From positions 1 to 64,000 of the forward strand of contig NAVB01000336.1 in the NCBI GenBank assembly GCA_002179805.1: a stretch of DNA of 64,000 nt, written 5' to 3'. The DNA is from Acanthamoeba lenticulata. Taxonomy: Eukaryota; Discosea; Longamoebia; Acanthamoebidae. Below the pieces are notes generated by a model. That model did no database searches. It was given only the letters and a program-made list of their open reading frames with translations, and had not been told where the DNA came from. Position 1 is the stretch's first letter. Each line of letters opens with the position of its first letter. A program made the translations under genes and the position numbers. Below, piece by piece: positions 45,101-57,480 of this stretch.

Positions 45101-46173
45101 AGGCGAGCAACAAGAAGAAGAAACATCGCCACCGGCGGCTCGAGCCCATCGACGAAGAGGCTGAAGCCGAGGCCGAGACGGAAACGGACTCGGCCGCCGA
45201 GAAGGAGGAGGACGCACCCGAGGCTGCTAAGGCCCTCGAGCGCAAGAACCGGCGAGCCATGCGCAAGGAGAAGAGCCGCATCATGCTCGTCCGCAGCTCG
45301 TCCACGCTGCTGTACCAGATCATGCGTGAGGGCGCCCTCACGCTCCAGCAGAACACGTCCGCAGCACAGCCGGCCGACAAGGAAGAACCGTCCAAGCGCG
45401 CGTCGCACTCACCCATCTCGCCGCGAGCCAACAGCGCCAGTAGCGTTGAGAAGGACAAGGACGAGACGCTCAAGCGAGCGTCACGCTCGCCCATCTCGCC
45501 ACGGGCCAACGCCAGCAGCAGCAGCAGCGGCAGTAGCAGCATGGTGGCGACGTCAGCCAAGAGTTCCAAGTCATCGGCCGACGGCTCCAGCAAGAAGGGC
45601 ACGCCTTCACCAACGGCGTCCTCAACTACGACGGCTGCGACAAAGAAGAAGAGCAAGGAGCGGAAGCCCGCCATCGCGTCGTCGGCTGGCGTGGTGGAAA
45701 CGCGCACGCACTACGACGCCTCTTCGCCGCCACGCCTCCGCGCGCCGTCCTTCTCTGCCGAGTCCCTCCCCACTTCCGCCCAGTTGGCCGCCATGGAGGC
45801 CGACACGCCGCTACCCTCGCCCTCCTCAACTGGACCCAGTGCCAGCAATGCGGCCGCTTCGAACGCCACCGCCGCCGCCGCCGCCGCCGCCAGCGCCGTG
45901 CGGCCCGTCCTGCCGCCGCCGCTGTACAACCTGAAGAGCCTGTGCCTCAAGAACTGCCCCAAGATCACAGACCGAACGCTGGACATGCTGTGGCAGCGAT
46001 GCCCGCACCTGCAGCGGCTCAACGTGACCCACTGCCCGCTGCTCTCCAACCAGAAGCTGATGTGGCTCCAGGATGTCTACGTCAGCATCGACATCGTGTG
46101 CAACGACCGCAGCCAGCTCAAGGGCGTACGCGGCAGCGGCGGCCCATGGAACTTCCAGGGCTTCTCCTACTAA
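36148..46173 (+). CDS. Giant CLU-domain protein with TPR-like segment and leucine-rich repeats
   Basis: Start ATG 36148 (MEDETPIGAAVVVPIDEEEK), then long Ser and Asp runs. CLU (clustered-mitochondria/TIF31-like) part: FQSILDKAENTPEARLCKY, HDFVHASKTYGKIIVQESF, KYIYHGIIFKFATDWKGLYS, IPLMSLIDYRGFRLVAMSIL, TLVYGSSDYGQHVW, GLDGRNYVIDLARVCPP, then the hallmark HRNGINVRYLGVLYHLAK at about 38370-38510. A TPR-like stretch (LFQLAMTKYEKAIEATPDN) lies at about 39465-39690. The join 40846/40920 reads HSEWCGMPLTDRVLSVLL and leads into leucine-rich repeats of the AMN1/FBXL kind (LHLVNCDRITDM, LTELNLSYSHHIGDENKL, LTYLNLTRCLRLTEKAI, LEGLILLSCPAITASSI, LKSLCLKNCPKITDRTL) separated by very long Ser/Pro/Ala and Lys/Glu linkers. 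Stop TAA 46171-46173. One gene is the simplest reading; a CLU gene plus an LRR gene is possible. Confidence 0.72.
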
Positions 46174-46607
46174 CGCCAGGCCTAGTGCACGCACACTCGA
46201 GAAGAAGAAGCACTCCAGCATCTCTCAGCCCATTTTTGTACCCTCCTTGTTCTTTGTTTGGCTGTCTTAGTAAATGTACATTGTCTTTCCAGCATCAGTG
46301 TCGTCGTTGCATAGCGGCGACGAGGCCGTGGAGGTGAGAACAGGAAACTGGAAACTGAGGCAAAAAAAAAAAAAAAAAACCAGCCGTGAACACAAGAGAG
46401 GTCACCCCTTTTCTTTCTGCCAAGCAACACACGCCGCGGCCGCGATTCTTGGCTTGGTGTGGGCGGGAAGTAATCTCTCGCGTTGCGGGGTGAAGGATGG
46501 ATTCTTCCTTTGCCGAATTGCGCACCCGAGCAGGGCCATCTGACCAAATCTCAGCAGTATCACTCCCCCCCTGCATCCCCATCAACTTGTTCATAAATTG
46601 ATTGAAA
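46174..46607. other. Spacer with an A18 tract
   Basis: 434 bases between the CLU-LRR gene and the flippase. It holds a run of 18 A at 46362-46379 and no coding signal. The last 40 bases before the flippase ATG are AT-rich. Confidence 0.45.
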
Positions 46608-49600
46608 ATGCAACCAGGGCAAGGGAAAGGAGCGTGATGAGCCTACAATAGTGCCGGAGGAGGACGATGAAGAAGAGGAAGTTGAAGAAAAGGGGGAAGA
46701 AGAGCTCTTTCCAGAAGATCAAGTGGGCTACCAGGAACCGCGCGTGGTGGCCATCAATCGACCAGACTTGAATATGCACTACAAGTTCAAAGACAACTAC
46801 ATCAGCACCACTAAGTACACTGTACATATCTCGCCCCGCAGCCCCTCATGGCGCTGGAAGCCGCGCCGCTGATAGTACGCGCGCAGATCTTGAACTTCAT
46901 CCCCAAGAACCTGTTCGAGCAGTTCCGTCGCGTGGCCAACGTGTATTTCCTCATCATTGCCATCGTCACTCTCACCCCGCCCTCACCCGTGAAGCCTGGC
47001 GCCTTTTTGCTGGCTTTGGTCATCGTCCTCGGCGCCACCGCCATCAAGGAGGGCATCGAGGATTGGGTGCGCCACCTCCTTCTGGCCTGTTTCATCCTGC
47101 TGCTTGCTAGCTCATCATGATGAGTTTCTAACCTTAATGTGCCTCGCGTGAGCCAGAAACGCTATCAATCGGATCGACGAGTCAACTCGCGCCTTTGTGA
47201 AGTTCTGCGCAGGAAGCAAGATGGCGGCACGGACAAGTGGGAATATGTACGCGCGCGATCGCTTCGGTTCTCGTCTCGTCGCCCCTTGGGGGGGGGGTTT
47301 CTGACTTCCCGTCGACTGCGTTGTACCTGTACAGGTCGAGTGGGCAGACGTGGTCGTGGGCGACTTGGTGCGCGTGAAGAACTGGCAACCGTTCCCGTCG
47401 GACCTCCTCCTCATCTCGAGCAGTCGTGCGGACGGCCAGTGCTACATCGAGACGTCCAACTTGGATGGGTACCTTCTGCCTTTTCTTCTTATTCCATTTG
47501 TTATCTGACCGGCCGTTGGTTGGCGCAGTGAAACCAACTTGAAGGTGCGGCAGGCCGTTAAGGAGACCACTGGCCTGACGGCGATGAAAGACTTGGCACA
47601 GCTCAAGGGTGAGCCATAATTATTCTTTATTTATATATTCAATTGCTTTGTTTTTGTTTTTTTCTTTATTATCGCGTCTTTTTTCAAAACACTTATGCAA
47701 GTGGTGTGCTGGCAGGCTACGTGGAGTGCGATGCGCCAAACGAGGACCTCTATCGGTTCGAGGGCTCCCTCACCCTCGAGTTGGAGGAATCGCACGCCTT
47801 GCAGATGGCGCTCGACACCAACCAAGTGCTCCTTCGGGTGAGCCTTCCCTCCTGTCTCAGTCGACGCAGGTCTTTCTGACTTCTGACCCTCTTCGCCAAC
47901 GCCCCTAATAGGGTTCGGTCCTGCGCAACACCGATTGGATCATTGGCGTCGTGCTGTACACGGGTCACCAGACCAAGTACATGCTCTCCACCACGTACGT
48001 CCTCCACCCCCTCCCGCCTCATGTTACGATCGTAGCGCTGTCTAGAGATTATGTACCCCGTGGATGGACGAACGTGAGGTGACAATGTGTGCGTGGTGTC
48101 GCTGTAGTGACCCGCCCTCGAAGCAAAGCCGCTTGGAAAAGCTGATGAACCGGTTGATCATCATCGTGCTCATGGCCGAGCTGGGCATCGTTATCGCCAG
48201 CGCCATTCTCGGCACCATCTGGGAGGTTCGGCGCCACCTGCAAGCTCGAGGCCAGCGCCCACAGATTTGGCGACTCACCAATGCCCGTCTCTCTCTCTCT
48301 CTCTCTCTTCTTCCCCCCTCCCATGTCCCTGCAGGAGCTCAATGGGAAAGACATGTGGTTCCTGGATCTGGACAACCACCTCGTGGTGCAGCTGGTGCAG
48401 AGGCTGTTCACCTTCCTCGTGCTCTACTCGCCCATGGTGCCCATCTCCCTCTACGTCACTCTCGAGTTTGTGCGCGTCTTCCAGGCCGGCTTCATCGAGT
48501 CCGACATCGCCATGTACCACGAAGAGACCAACACGCCCGCCTCGGCTCGGTATTTATTAATCTTTTAATTTATATAACAATTATTTTTTGTTAAATTTTC
48601 TGACTTTTCATGGTAAATTACAGGACAAGCAACCTTAACGAAGAGCTGGGCCAGATCGACTACGTGTTCTCGGACAAGACGGGCACGCTCACATGCAACC
48701 AGATGGTGTTCCGAGTGTGCACCATCGGTGGCACGATCTACGGCCAGATCCCGGACCTGTCGGCCAGCAGCACGGCCGCGACGTCCCTGTCGTCCTCATC
48801 GTCCGGCGTCGCCACCGCGGGCGTCGGCGGCAAAGGGCGGTCGCGCGAGGGCGAGCTCGTGGTGGCCCATGCGGCCGTGCACTCGGACGATGATGACGAG
48901 CTCGAGCTTGAGGAACTGCCCCACCAGGAAGGCGGCGCCGGGGCCGGCGTGGGCGCGCTCGTCAACGGCACCGGATCGGACGGAGCCGGCGGCGGAAGCA
49001 GCAGCAATGGCGCCTTGTCTTCGCCTTCATCGCCGCGCGATGACCCGCGGACGGCGCCCATCAAGACGCCCGACATCGAATTCCACGATCCCACCATCTT
49101 CCAACACATCGACGACGGTGCCGCTCCTCTTCTGTCCTGTCTGCAACGTTGATGTTGATGGTGGTAACGCTAATGATGGTGGTGGTCATGATGGTCCTTG
49201 TGTGCGCGCATACAGAGAGCCACCCAAACAGCCAGCGGGTGCGAGAGTTCCTGACGGTGCTGTCGGTGTGCCACTCGGTGATGCCGGAGGTCATCACCAC
49301 GAAGACGAACCCGGTCGAGGAGCAAGCGCGCCTCAAGCTGATGCGGCAAAAGGCCAAGCAGCAGAAAAAGGCCTTCAAGCTGACCCAAAGGAAGAAGAAG
49401 AAGAACTATAGCAAGCTCTTTGACGAGCGCGAGGACTCGCCGAGCAGCGGCGTCGACAGCGACTCGGACCAGGACGCCATGCCGCACGATGACGACGACA
49501 GCGACCGTGAGACGGCCGAGTCATCTTCGTCATCCGAGTCGCCCAGCGCCAGTCAAGGCACGATGCCCTACATCTCGAGCCAGCTCGACAGCTCACGATC

Positions 49601-52312
49601 CAGTTGTCTGACCACATCACACGCACGCGCGCGCACACGCACGCAACGCAGGGCTGAAGGAGGTGCGGTATCAGGCGGCTTCGCCCGACGAGAACGCGCT
49701 CGTGGCGGCGGCCAAGCACTTTGGATACTACTTCCACACGCGGGCGCACAACACGGTCACCGTCAATGTACTGGGCCAGGACCTTGACTTTGAGGTGCTC
49801 AACGTCATGGAGTTCACCTCCAACCGCAAGCGCATGTCCGTCGTTGTCAGGTACGCCCACCTTCCTTGTCCTGGCCAAGAAGTATTATCTTGTTTTAAAA
49901 TACATACATAAATAAATAAATCCTCGTCCTTGACTTGTGGTGAGCAGGACGCCGGATGGGCAGTACAAGCTGTTCACGAAGGGAGCCGACAACGTCATCT
50001 ACGAGCGCCTCCGAAAGTCAGATCCCTCGGCGCAGGTCACGGCCAAGCAACTGCACGAGTACGGCCTCGACCTTCCGCCAAGTCTGATCCCTCGCGCCTG
50101 GCCCGTCACTCACCTTGCCCGGCGGGATGGCGTACAGGTTTGCGTGCGCGGGCCTGCGAACGCTGTGCATCGCGGAGCGAGTGCTGGACGCGGCGCAGTA
50201 CCGGGCGTGGAACGCGCGGTTCCAGAAGGCGGCGCTGTCGTTCAACGGGCGAAAGACCAAGCTCGACCAGCTGGCCGAGGAGATCGAGGTCGACCTCGAG
50301 CTGCTCGGGGCCACGGGCATCGAGGACAAGCTGCAGGACGGCGTGCCGGAGACCATCGAGTCGCTCCTCGACGCCGGCATCAAGGTGTGGGTCCTCACCG
50401 GCGACAAGCGCGAGACGGCCATCAACGTGGGCAAGGCCTGCAACCTGCTCAAGAACGACATGATCACCCTCATCCTCTCCTCCGACACCAAGATCGGCAC
50501 CAAGCAGCGCCTCGACTACCTCCTGGGCCTCTTCACCGCCAAGCGCTGGGACCTTCTCGCCCGCGAGCACGAGCGCGACGACGACACCCTTCCGCGCGGG
50601 CCCACCGACAACGATAATGCCGCCGGCGGGTCAGGCTTTGCTTGGACCAAGGGCCAGCCCCTGCCCGGCATCGCCCTCGTCGTCGAGGGCCGGACCCTCG
50701 TCTACGCCCTCGAGTACGATCTCAAGTTTGCGGTACGCGTCCGTCCCGTCCCGTCCCGTCTTGCCGAGCGAGCGTTGTGTCCCAACCAAGAGGCCTCTGT
50801 CGTGTTTGTCGCGCAGTTGTTGTCGCTGGCGCAGCAGTGCCACACGGTAGTGTGCTGCAGGACGACGCCCATGCAAAAGACCCTCATGGTGAAGCTGGTC
50901 AAGGACAGCGAGACGCCCGAGACCCTCACCCCCAAAGAGAAGATCCAGCTCGAGCTCCGCAAGACCGCCGGCTACTTAACCAACCAGAAGAAGGTGACGA
51001 CGCTGGCCATCGGCGATGGCGCCAACGACGTGCCCATGATCCAGGCCGCCCACGTCGGCATCGGCATCTCCGGCCGGGAGGGCATGCAGGCCGTCCTCGC
51101 CTCGGACTACGCCATCGCTCAGTTCCGCTTCCTCAAGCGTCTGCTGTTCGTGCACGGGCGGTACTCGTACAAGCGCATGTCGCTCCTGGTGCTCTACTTC
51201 TTCTACAAGAACATGCTCATCGCCCTCATCAACTTCTGGTGGTCCTTCTTCACCGGCTTCTCCGGCCAGGTCCGTTCGCCCTCCCCCCTTTGCTGTCAGC
51301 TCGAGCTCACGCTGCGCTGTGGCGGAGGACAGACAGTGTGGGACAGCTACCTGGGCATCGGGTTCAACCTCCTGTTCACGTGCGTCCCGATTGTCGTGTG
51401 CGCCGTCATGGACAAGGACGTCCCCATCAAGGCCCTCGATCGCTTCCCGCGCCTCTATCGCGACGGGCAGTGGAACCAGTCGCTCCACACGGGCATCTTC
51501 GTCCGGTGGCTGTTCACGGCCGTACGCGCCCTCCTCCCCGCTTTGCGCATTTCTGAGGGCTGATCGCGGCAATATGGGTGTCTCGGGACACAGGTGCTGT
51601 CGTCGTTCCTGATCACGACGCTCAGCATCGCCGTCTTCAACACGGCCAGCGTGTACGGACTGATGCTCGGCCTGTGGGACGTCAACACGGTCATCTACAC
51701 GTGCACCGTTATGGTGGCCAACCTGCGACTAGCCCTCGCCTCCAGGTTCCCATCCCGCCACACCTTGTTCCTACCCCAATGTTGTCCTCATCAGTATGCC
51801 ATAAACTGACGCAACGAACAAATGATTGCAGCATGTGGACAACGATCCACCACGTTGTGATGTGGTCCAGTATCCTCTCCTGGTTCGTCGTTGCGTCCAT
51901 CTACTGCTCCGATGTGGCCCTTTACCTTGCCCCAGGTATCTCCCCCCTCCCTTTCCTGCGCCACTTGGGTCCAGGTCCTCACACGATGCACGTGCGGTGT
52001 GACAGACATGTTCCACGTCATCTTCCACCTTCTCTCGGTGCCCACATTCTGGTTCATCATTCCGCTGCTCTGCCTCGTGTGCCTCCTGCCCGACATCGTG
52101 TGGGACTTGTACGCCCTCCCTCGCCCTCGCATACTTTCCTCTCCCATTCATGATGATGCTCACAAATGGGTGCTGGGAACAGCGTGAGGCGGACCTACTT
52201 CCCGGAGAACTATCAGGTCGTGCAGGAGATCTTCAAGGCCGAGGAAGAGGAACGCCAGCGGAAGATGCGGCTGGGCACAGCACCTCAGCTGTCAATGCAG
52301 GAGACGCTCTGA
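46608..52312 (+). CDS. P4-ATPase phospholipid flippase
   Basis: P-type ATPase that moves aminophospholipids from the outer to the cytosolic leaflet. Start ATG 46608 ([20 protein letters not shown]), acidic head, then [20 protein letters not shown] and [20 protein letters not shown], both diagnostic for P4-ATPases. The actuator loop has DGETNLK in place of TGES, split by an intron at about 47469/47528. The phosphorylation motif DKTGTLT is at 48673-48693, followed by a long Ser/Gly/Glu insert. Nucleotide-binding and hinge motifs: [50 protein letters not shown] and [20 protein letters not shown] (51012 on). C-terminal membrane helices include [19 protein letters not shown]. Stop TGA 52310-52312. 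Flippases normally need a CDC50 partner, not seen in this window. About twenty introns. Confidence 0.94.
48288..48309. repeat. (TC)n tract in a flippase intron
   Basis: TC dinucleotide run just before a CCTGCAG splice acceptor in the P4-ATPase gene; it serves as, or extends, the polypyrimidine tract. Confidence 0.8.
50739..50760. repeat. (CGTCC)n pentamer repeat in a flippase intron
   Basis: About four tandem copies of a five-base unit follow a GTACGC donor in the P4-ATPase gene. The frame stays open through it, so it could be translated if the intron is retained. Confidence 0.7.
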
Positions 52313-52575
52313 TCAACACCCTTCTGCCTGCTTTTCTTCTTGCTCTATCCATCTGGTCCATTCCTGGCAGACGCCACGCCCCCTCCTTTCTCTTCCCTCT
52401 CTTCGCAACACATAAAGAACAAAAAAAAGACGAAGTTCGAGGTGGCTGGGGCTCTATTCTGCTGCAAAACGCGGTGGGGGGCGAAACGAATACCCAGGCG
52501 GAGGATGCTCCGGCTACTCTTAGGAAGAGCCTTTCTCCCACGGCTCCCGGGCCGAGCCGCTGTATTGGGCACATA

Positions 52576-53555
52576 TCAGTCCTTCTTGAGCATCTTCTGG
52601 ACAAGGCGCCTCCGAAGGTAGAACTTGTAGAGGAAGGTGAAACACAGCGTCGAGGCCAGGAGCGTGAGCATGCAGCACACGAGCACAAACAAGACGCTCC
52701 CTAGCCTGCTCTCCGACTCCATGGACCCCTCCCGCGTGGCCGACGAGAAGGGCAGGTGCGTGTGACCGTTGAACCTGCACTCAACAGATGTCAACGCTCC
52801 GGCATCTGAGAGTCCCTCAGGCGCGATGGACGGCTGGCACGCACCACTTGACAGGGCCGTGCATGGTGATGACGGTGCCCGGTCTGCCGTACTGGAGGCG
52901 GTTTCGCACCGAGTAGGAGGCAGCGCCAAGAATGCGGCCCGCCTTTGCATGGAAGATGAAGTTGAGGTGATTGTCTGCACCAACACAACGTGTACCAATA
53001 AGCGGACGGTGGAAGAGATGAAAGGCCAAGGCAGAGTGTACCGATGTGGAAGTGGTCGCCCTCAGCAACGCCCCAGAGGGAGATGGAGAAGGGGACGTAC
53101 CAGTCGTGCCCCTCGGGCACGACGGGCACCATAGCCACGCGGCAGTTCAAGTTGAGCTCACGCCGTATGACTGCTGTGTAGTATTCAAAGTCTGCCTGAT
53201 CCTTGACTGGCCAGCCGCAAGTAGCAAAGGATTCGACGCCATAGGTGAACGTGACTTGTTCGCCCGTCTCAACGCAAGTCCTATGCGGACGCGGTGAAGT
53301 GGAAGTTTAATTCAAAGCGCCAAACGCTGCAAACGGCGTGCAGTGTACGTACGGGCCAGGTTGCCACTGGCCATCCCTGCTCAGGCACTGGATGGTCACG
53401 TTTTGGCCGATGCGGTAGCCCGTGATCTCATGCTTGTGCAGCAATTTGCCCAGTATGGGGTTGGGCCGCATTTCCTGAACATGGCCAGAGGCTAACAACC
53501 CAAATGTGGTCATTACCAACACAAATAACACTACCGTGCTGTTCATCTCTCGCAT
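52576..53555 (-). CDS. Type I single-pass membrane protein, unrecognised
   Basis: Start at 53555 (MREMNSTVVLFVLVMTTFGL), a hydrophobic signal peptide ending near LASGHVQE. The ectodomain has several Cys and Asn-X-Thr sites (IGQNVTIQCLSRDGQWQPGP), then TCVETGEQVTFTYGVESFAT, CGWPVKDQADFEYYTAVIRR, NCRVAMVPVVPEGHDWYVPF, WGVAEGDHFHIG, LNFIFHAKAGRILGAASYS and FNGHTHLPFSS, suggesting a beta-rich lumenal or surface domain. One membrane helix follows (LGSVLFVLVCCMLTLLAST) and a short basic tail FYLRRRLVQKMLKKD. Stop TGA 52578-52576. Three introns or more. It lies 70 bp after the stop of the multi-pass gene on the same strand and converges on the flippase gene. Not recognised; a secretory-pathway location is inferred. 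Confidence 0.65.
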
Positions 53556-53624
53556 CGGTTCGGTGCCACACAAGCAGGAAAAAAATGGAAAAGTATTTTC
53601 AAAACATAAAATAACAAACAATTC

Positions 53625-56049
53625 TCACCACGCCACTGTTGTGTTGGCCTTGATGGTAGCTTCCCTCTCTCTCGTTTTTAGCTTTCGCTCGCTGCGGCTC
53701 ATCATCTCGTATTCGTCGATGTCATCGCTTCGAGTACGTGTCTTGTCGCCGAGTAGGATGAGCACGCACATCAAAACCGACCAGGGCACACACCAGACGA
53801 CCATCCCTACGACTATAAAGTTTGATGTGAAGCGCAGTGTGAGTACGTTACACATAGATTTTCTTCATCACAAGGCAGAGAGGTAAAGACGTACATATGA
53901 GGAAGATGCCCGCCCTGCAAGAGGAAAGACTGGCTTAGTCAAGTCTCTCAACACGAAAAAGGCTGGTTGGGCTCTCGTACAGGAAGTTTACACAGAGCGG
54001 TTGTTCTGTTCGGCTCCTCCAAACGGTGAAGACCTCGCAGCCGACGTAGGGCCGCATCTTGATCAGAGTCTTATTGTAGAGAATGGCGTTGTTGACCGCT
54101 GCCCCACCCATACGTTAACACGTCTACAGCGGGCAAGGTAATGCTCAAAGGACAGAAGTACCCGTGCTGAGAGAAAGAGCAGCGCTTTGTATGGTGGAGT
54201 TGACGCAAACCTGGCCGCAGTCGTCAATTGAAAGCGTTCTGTTGAGGCAAACGCACGACGAGTTGCCGGCGCAGGTGTCGTTGCACGAATTGTATGGACA
54301 CAACGTCTCGCTGCAATAGTAGAGCTCGCGGATGGCCTAAGCAAAGAGGAATGAAGAGTGGGTCTATGTTTAAACACAAAGCAAAGCGGTCAAGTGCACG
54401 TACGACAGTCTTGAGACCAGCAACATCCGATGAAGAGCTGCAATTCCTGCACGTGCCGGCGCAGCCTGAGCAGGACGAGCACAAGCTATCGTATTGGCTG
54501 CAAGAGTCGCTCAGCGTGGTGTTGAGCGTCTGTGGGTAAACACGCGCGGTGAGGGTGATGCTTCTGTCCAGGACAAGGACGAAGAGGAATAAGAACCGAC
54601 AGCAGGTCGGGGTAGGCATCCGTCAAAGCGCTGCAGTTCTGACCGAGGGTGCCCAACACTTCCTTGAGAACCGGCGGTGCTTCCCCCTTTTTGGTTTGGT
54701 CGTATGTCTTGCAGATATCCGTGCCCACTGCGGCAGAGCTGATCGCCAGCAGCATGATCAAATAGACGAAAACAACCATGAACAAAGCCACGAAGAAGAT
54801 GCTGAATCACAACATAGCTCATGAGTTGAAGTGCACACGATCTTCTTTGCAAGGTGAGTAACACGTACAGGACTGTGGTAGGACAGTTGAGCTTGCACAA
54901 CATGAGCACAACGATGAAGACACAGAAACTGCCCAGGAAGCCAAATACACAATAAAAGGCGATGACGGCGCCTGTGTAGAAGTCTTCGATTGTACCCTGA
55001 GCATTCACGAAGTCACCCTTAGTACCGCCCCAAGCCGAATGGCTGGGTAAGGGGGTGAACCTTGTAAGAGCGAAAGGTGGACCGGGCTGAGTTCATTTGC
55101 GACACAGTGTCGGGAACGCTCACACCGATGCCCTGCATCACAACCGAGGTGGTGTTGGACACGTCGACAACATCGTCAACGAAGTCGGACATGTTGTCCA
55201 CGAATTTCTTCATGCCGTCGTAGACCCACACATTCCCGAGTATAGGCAGAACGAGTAGGCAACTGCACGGACGGTACAGTGAGCCACATGACTTGCAACA
55301 GTGGAAGGTGAGGGCGAAAATCGGATGCATACAACATAACGAAGCACGACAGAGCAAGACAAACGTTGAGCGTGATGAGCTCACAGCGGCGGTCTTCGTC
55401 CCAACACAATCGCGCGTGTGTGCAGCACCGAATCGAGTGGACCACCGTAAATATGATAATGAACAGGATGATCAGGAAGACTCCCACAGCAGCTGCCGGC
55501 ACTGCCAGCAAAGATACCGACTGACCCACACGACGCACGCCCATCAGACCACAAAGCCAACGCGTTGTTATCCGCGTGAAGGGAGGATACCTCGCCGTAG
55601 TCCTGCCAGGCGCAGCCCTTGCCAGCACTATAACCACAAAACTCTTCTGGTACGTCTTTTCCTGCATAGTTTTTCCTCGGCTGCGTGGAGAAGAAGCTTC
55701 GTGCGTCGCTGGCGATCCCAGCCTGGCCATCGTCGAGCAGTATCCTCCCTCCTGGCAAGTAAAGGTTATCGGATGAGAAACTAATGCATCGCCAAGAGTT
55801 GTACGTACCATGGTGGTGGTTGGGCTCATACGTGTGGAGTTGTTGTAGATCATCTCCTCTGGAAAGTACAAGGAGCACCACACAGAGAGACGCCAAGAGC
55901 AGCAAGCCGAGGATGGATGAGGCAGCACTTGCCCCCATACCGCCAAAGCTGCGCCCCCACCCTCGTGATGGTTCTCTCCGCCTGTTCGTGGGGATGGTAT
56001 GCGTTGAGGTGCCCGACAGGCGAGGAGGCCCTCTCCTTCGATCTAACAT
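53625..56049 (-). CDS. Multi-pass membrane protein with Cys-rich ectodomain, prominin/tweety-like layout
   Basis: Start taken at 56049 (MLDRRRGPPRLSGTSTH); ATGs at 56127 and 56157 are also in frame. A first hydrophobic stretch (SSILGLLLLASLCVVLLVLS) may be a signal or helix 1. Then come a lumenal segment (GCAWQDYGEVSSLHADNNA), a helix pair (VPAAAVGVFLIILFIIIFTV and LLVLPILGNVW or a neighbouring reading), a helical ectodomain (MKKFVDNMSDFVDDVVDVSN), helices AFYCVFGFLGSFCVFIVVLM and FFVALFMVVFVYLIMLLAIS, a Cys-rich ectodomain (LCSSCSGCAGTCRNCSSSS and CSETLCPYNSCNDTCAGNSS), and a last helix (GMVVWCVPWSVLMCVLILLG) with a short charged tail. Stop TGA 53627-53625. The five-helix, two-loop layout resembles prominin and tweety proteins, but I see no sequence signature, so this is a topology-based suggestion. 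At least eight introns. Confidence 0.55.
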
Positions 56050-56237
56050 GTTGGTGATAGCAGTTGGTGGTTGTCTTTGAACCGTTTGAACCACCTCTCT
56101 TTTTCGCGCGTTGTCAGGGGCCTTGCGCATGAAACGACGTTTGGCCGTTTCCCGCAACCCATTCCCTTATTTACATATTTAAAAACGAATAAAAACCAAA
56201 AAATACAACCTGGCAACAACATGGCCCGTACGCGCCC

Positions 56238-57480
56238 CTACCAGCCCATGAGAGACCGCACCTGGCCAAGCAAAAAGGACGCGAGCTTCCGCTGGCCAAC
56301 GATGTTGCGGTGATCGAGGCAGCCATAGTCGGCAGGGTAGGCCAAAAGCGCGGTAGGTATCTCCACGAAGAAGATGCGCGCCCGAGTTTGGCGCAACAGC
56401 AGCTGCTTGACCGCTTGCTGCACGCGAGGGCACGGTGCGCGATCGTTGTCGGTTGTGCCGCCGCACAGGGCAATCATGGTCAGTGGGGCTCCCGATGCTG
56501 TCGTCGAGCGGTAGGACGACAGGATCGTCTCCACCATGTGCACGTAGCCGTTTATGAACTGCTCATCAGACGGGTAAGGCCACGCGTAGTAGTCGTTGGT
56601 GCCGAGCAGGAGGACAACGAGGTCCGGCACCCAGAGGGTAAAGTTCCAGCTGCTGGCCGAGTCGGTGGCAATTGCACGAGGCCAATAGAGGGGCATGGGT
56701 CGTCGCTCGTGTCGAAGAGGCCCAGTGCGTTCTTGACGACGCCCTTACCTGACCAGGCCTCGATGTGGTAGTCGGCGCCCAGCCACCGGCTCACCGTCGC
56801 AGCATAGCCCTCCCAGCAGTTCTCGTATGACTCTAGACCCCACAAACACGTCCACGAGTCTGCCCCCTCGATGCCGAAGCCATTGCTGTCGCTGTCGCTG
56901 AAGAACTCGATTCGTCGCCGCGCCGTGGCGGGTGGGGACACTTGAAGGGCACTGGTGTGCTGAGCACGGGCGGTGCCCTCTGCTGCCACGTTCTTGGTGT
57001 ACACTGCGAAGCCGTAGAGCCGTAAACGCGACAGCGGAAGGAGGCCCTGGAGCGCAAAGTAGGAGGCCTCGGTGACCTTGACCAAGGACACGTTGAGCGA
57101 GTGGGTTGCGTTGCCCTTCGGCTCGGGCAGCTGATACTCACGTAGCTGATCATCCGTGAGGAGCTTGTTTCCTCCAGCGCTGCCTGCCGCCACCTGCTGG
57201 TCGTTGTAGAAGACGAGGAAGTCGTTGTGGCCGCCCTCCATCACCACGCCTACTCCAACAATGGTAGTGCCGGTAGCAGCAGTGATGGAGACGTTGAAAG
57301 TCACGCAGGGCCAGTCAGCCAGCACTACAGGGACGCCGCCCTGGCCGGTGCTCCACTCGTATCGGCCAGCGCCAATCCAAATATTGCCTTTGGGCTCCAC
57401 AGGCACGTACACCCGCTCACCCCACACAAACGTGGTAATTGTGAAGAAGATGACAAGGAGCAGCAGAAGTGGGCCCTTCA
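56238..57480 (-). CDS. Secreted SGNH (CE2-like) esterase with an apparent frameshift
   Basis: Start at 57480 (MKGPLLLLLVIFFTITTFVW), a clear signal peptide. A beta-rich N-terminal domain follows (YVPVEPKGNIWIGAGRYEWS, TIVGVGVVMEGGHNDFLVFY), as in CE2 carbohydrate esterases, which have a jelly-roll domain before the SGNH fold. SGNH motifs: block I FFSDSDSNGFGIEG (DSN where most have GDS), GTNDYYAWPYP (block III), and a C-terminal GCLDHRN giving the Asp-X-His pair. TGA is at 56240-56238. At 56697-56700 the frame LFDTSDDP must shift by one base to continue as MPLYWPRAIATDSASSW; no GT/AG intron fits. Restoring one base in the CCC run would rejoin it, so this is either a sequencing error or a recent inactivation. 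Likely an extracellular deacetylase of polysaccharide; the substrate is unknown. Confidence 0.75.
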
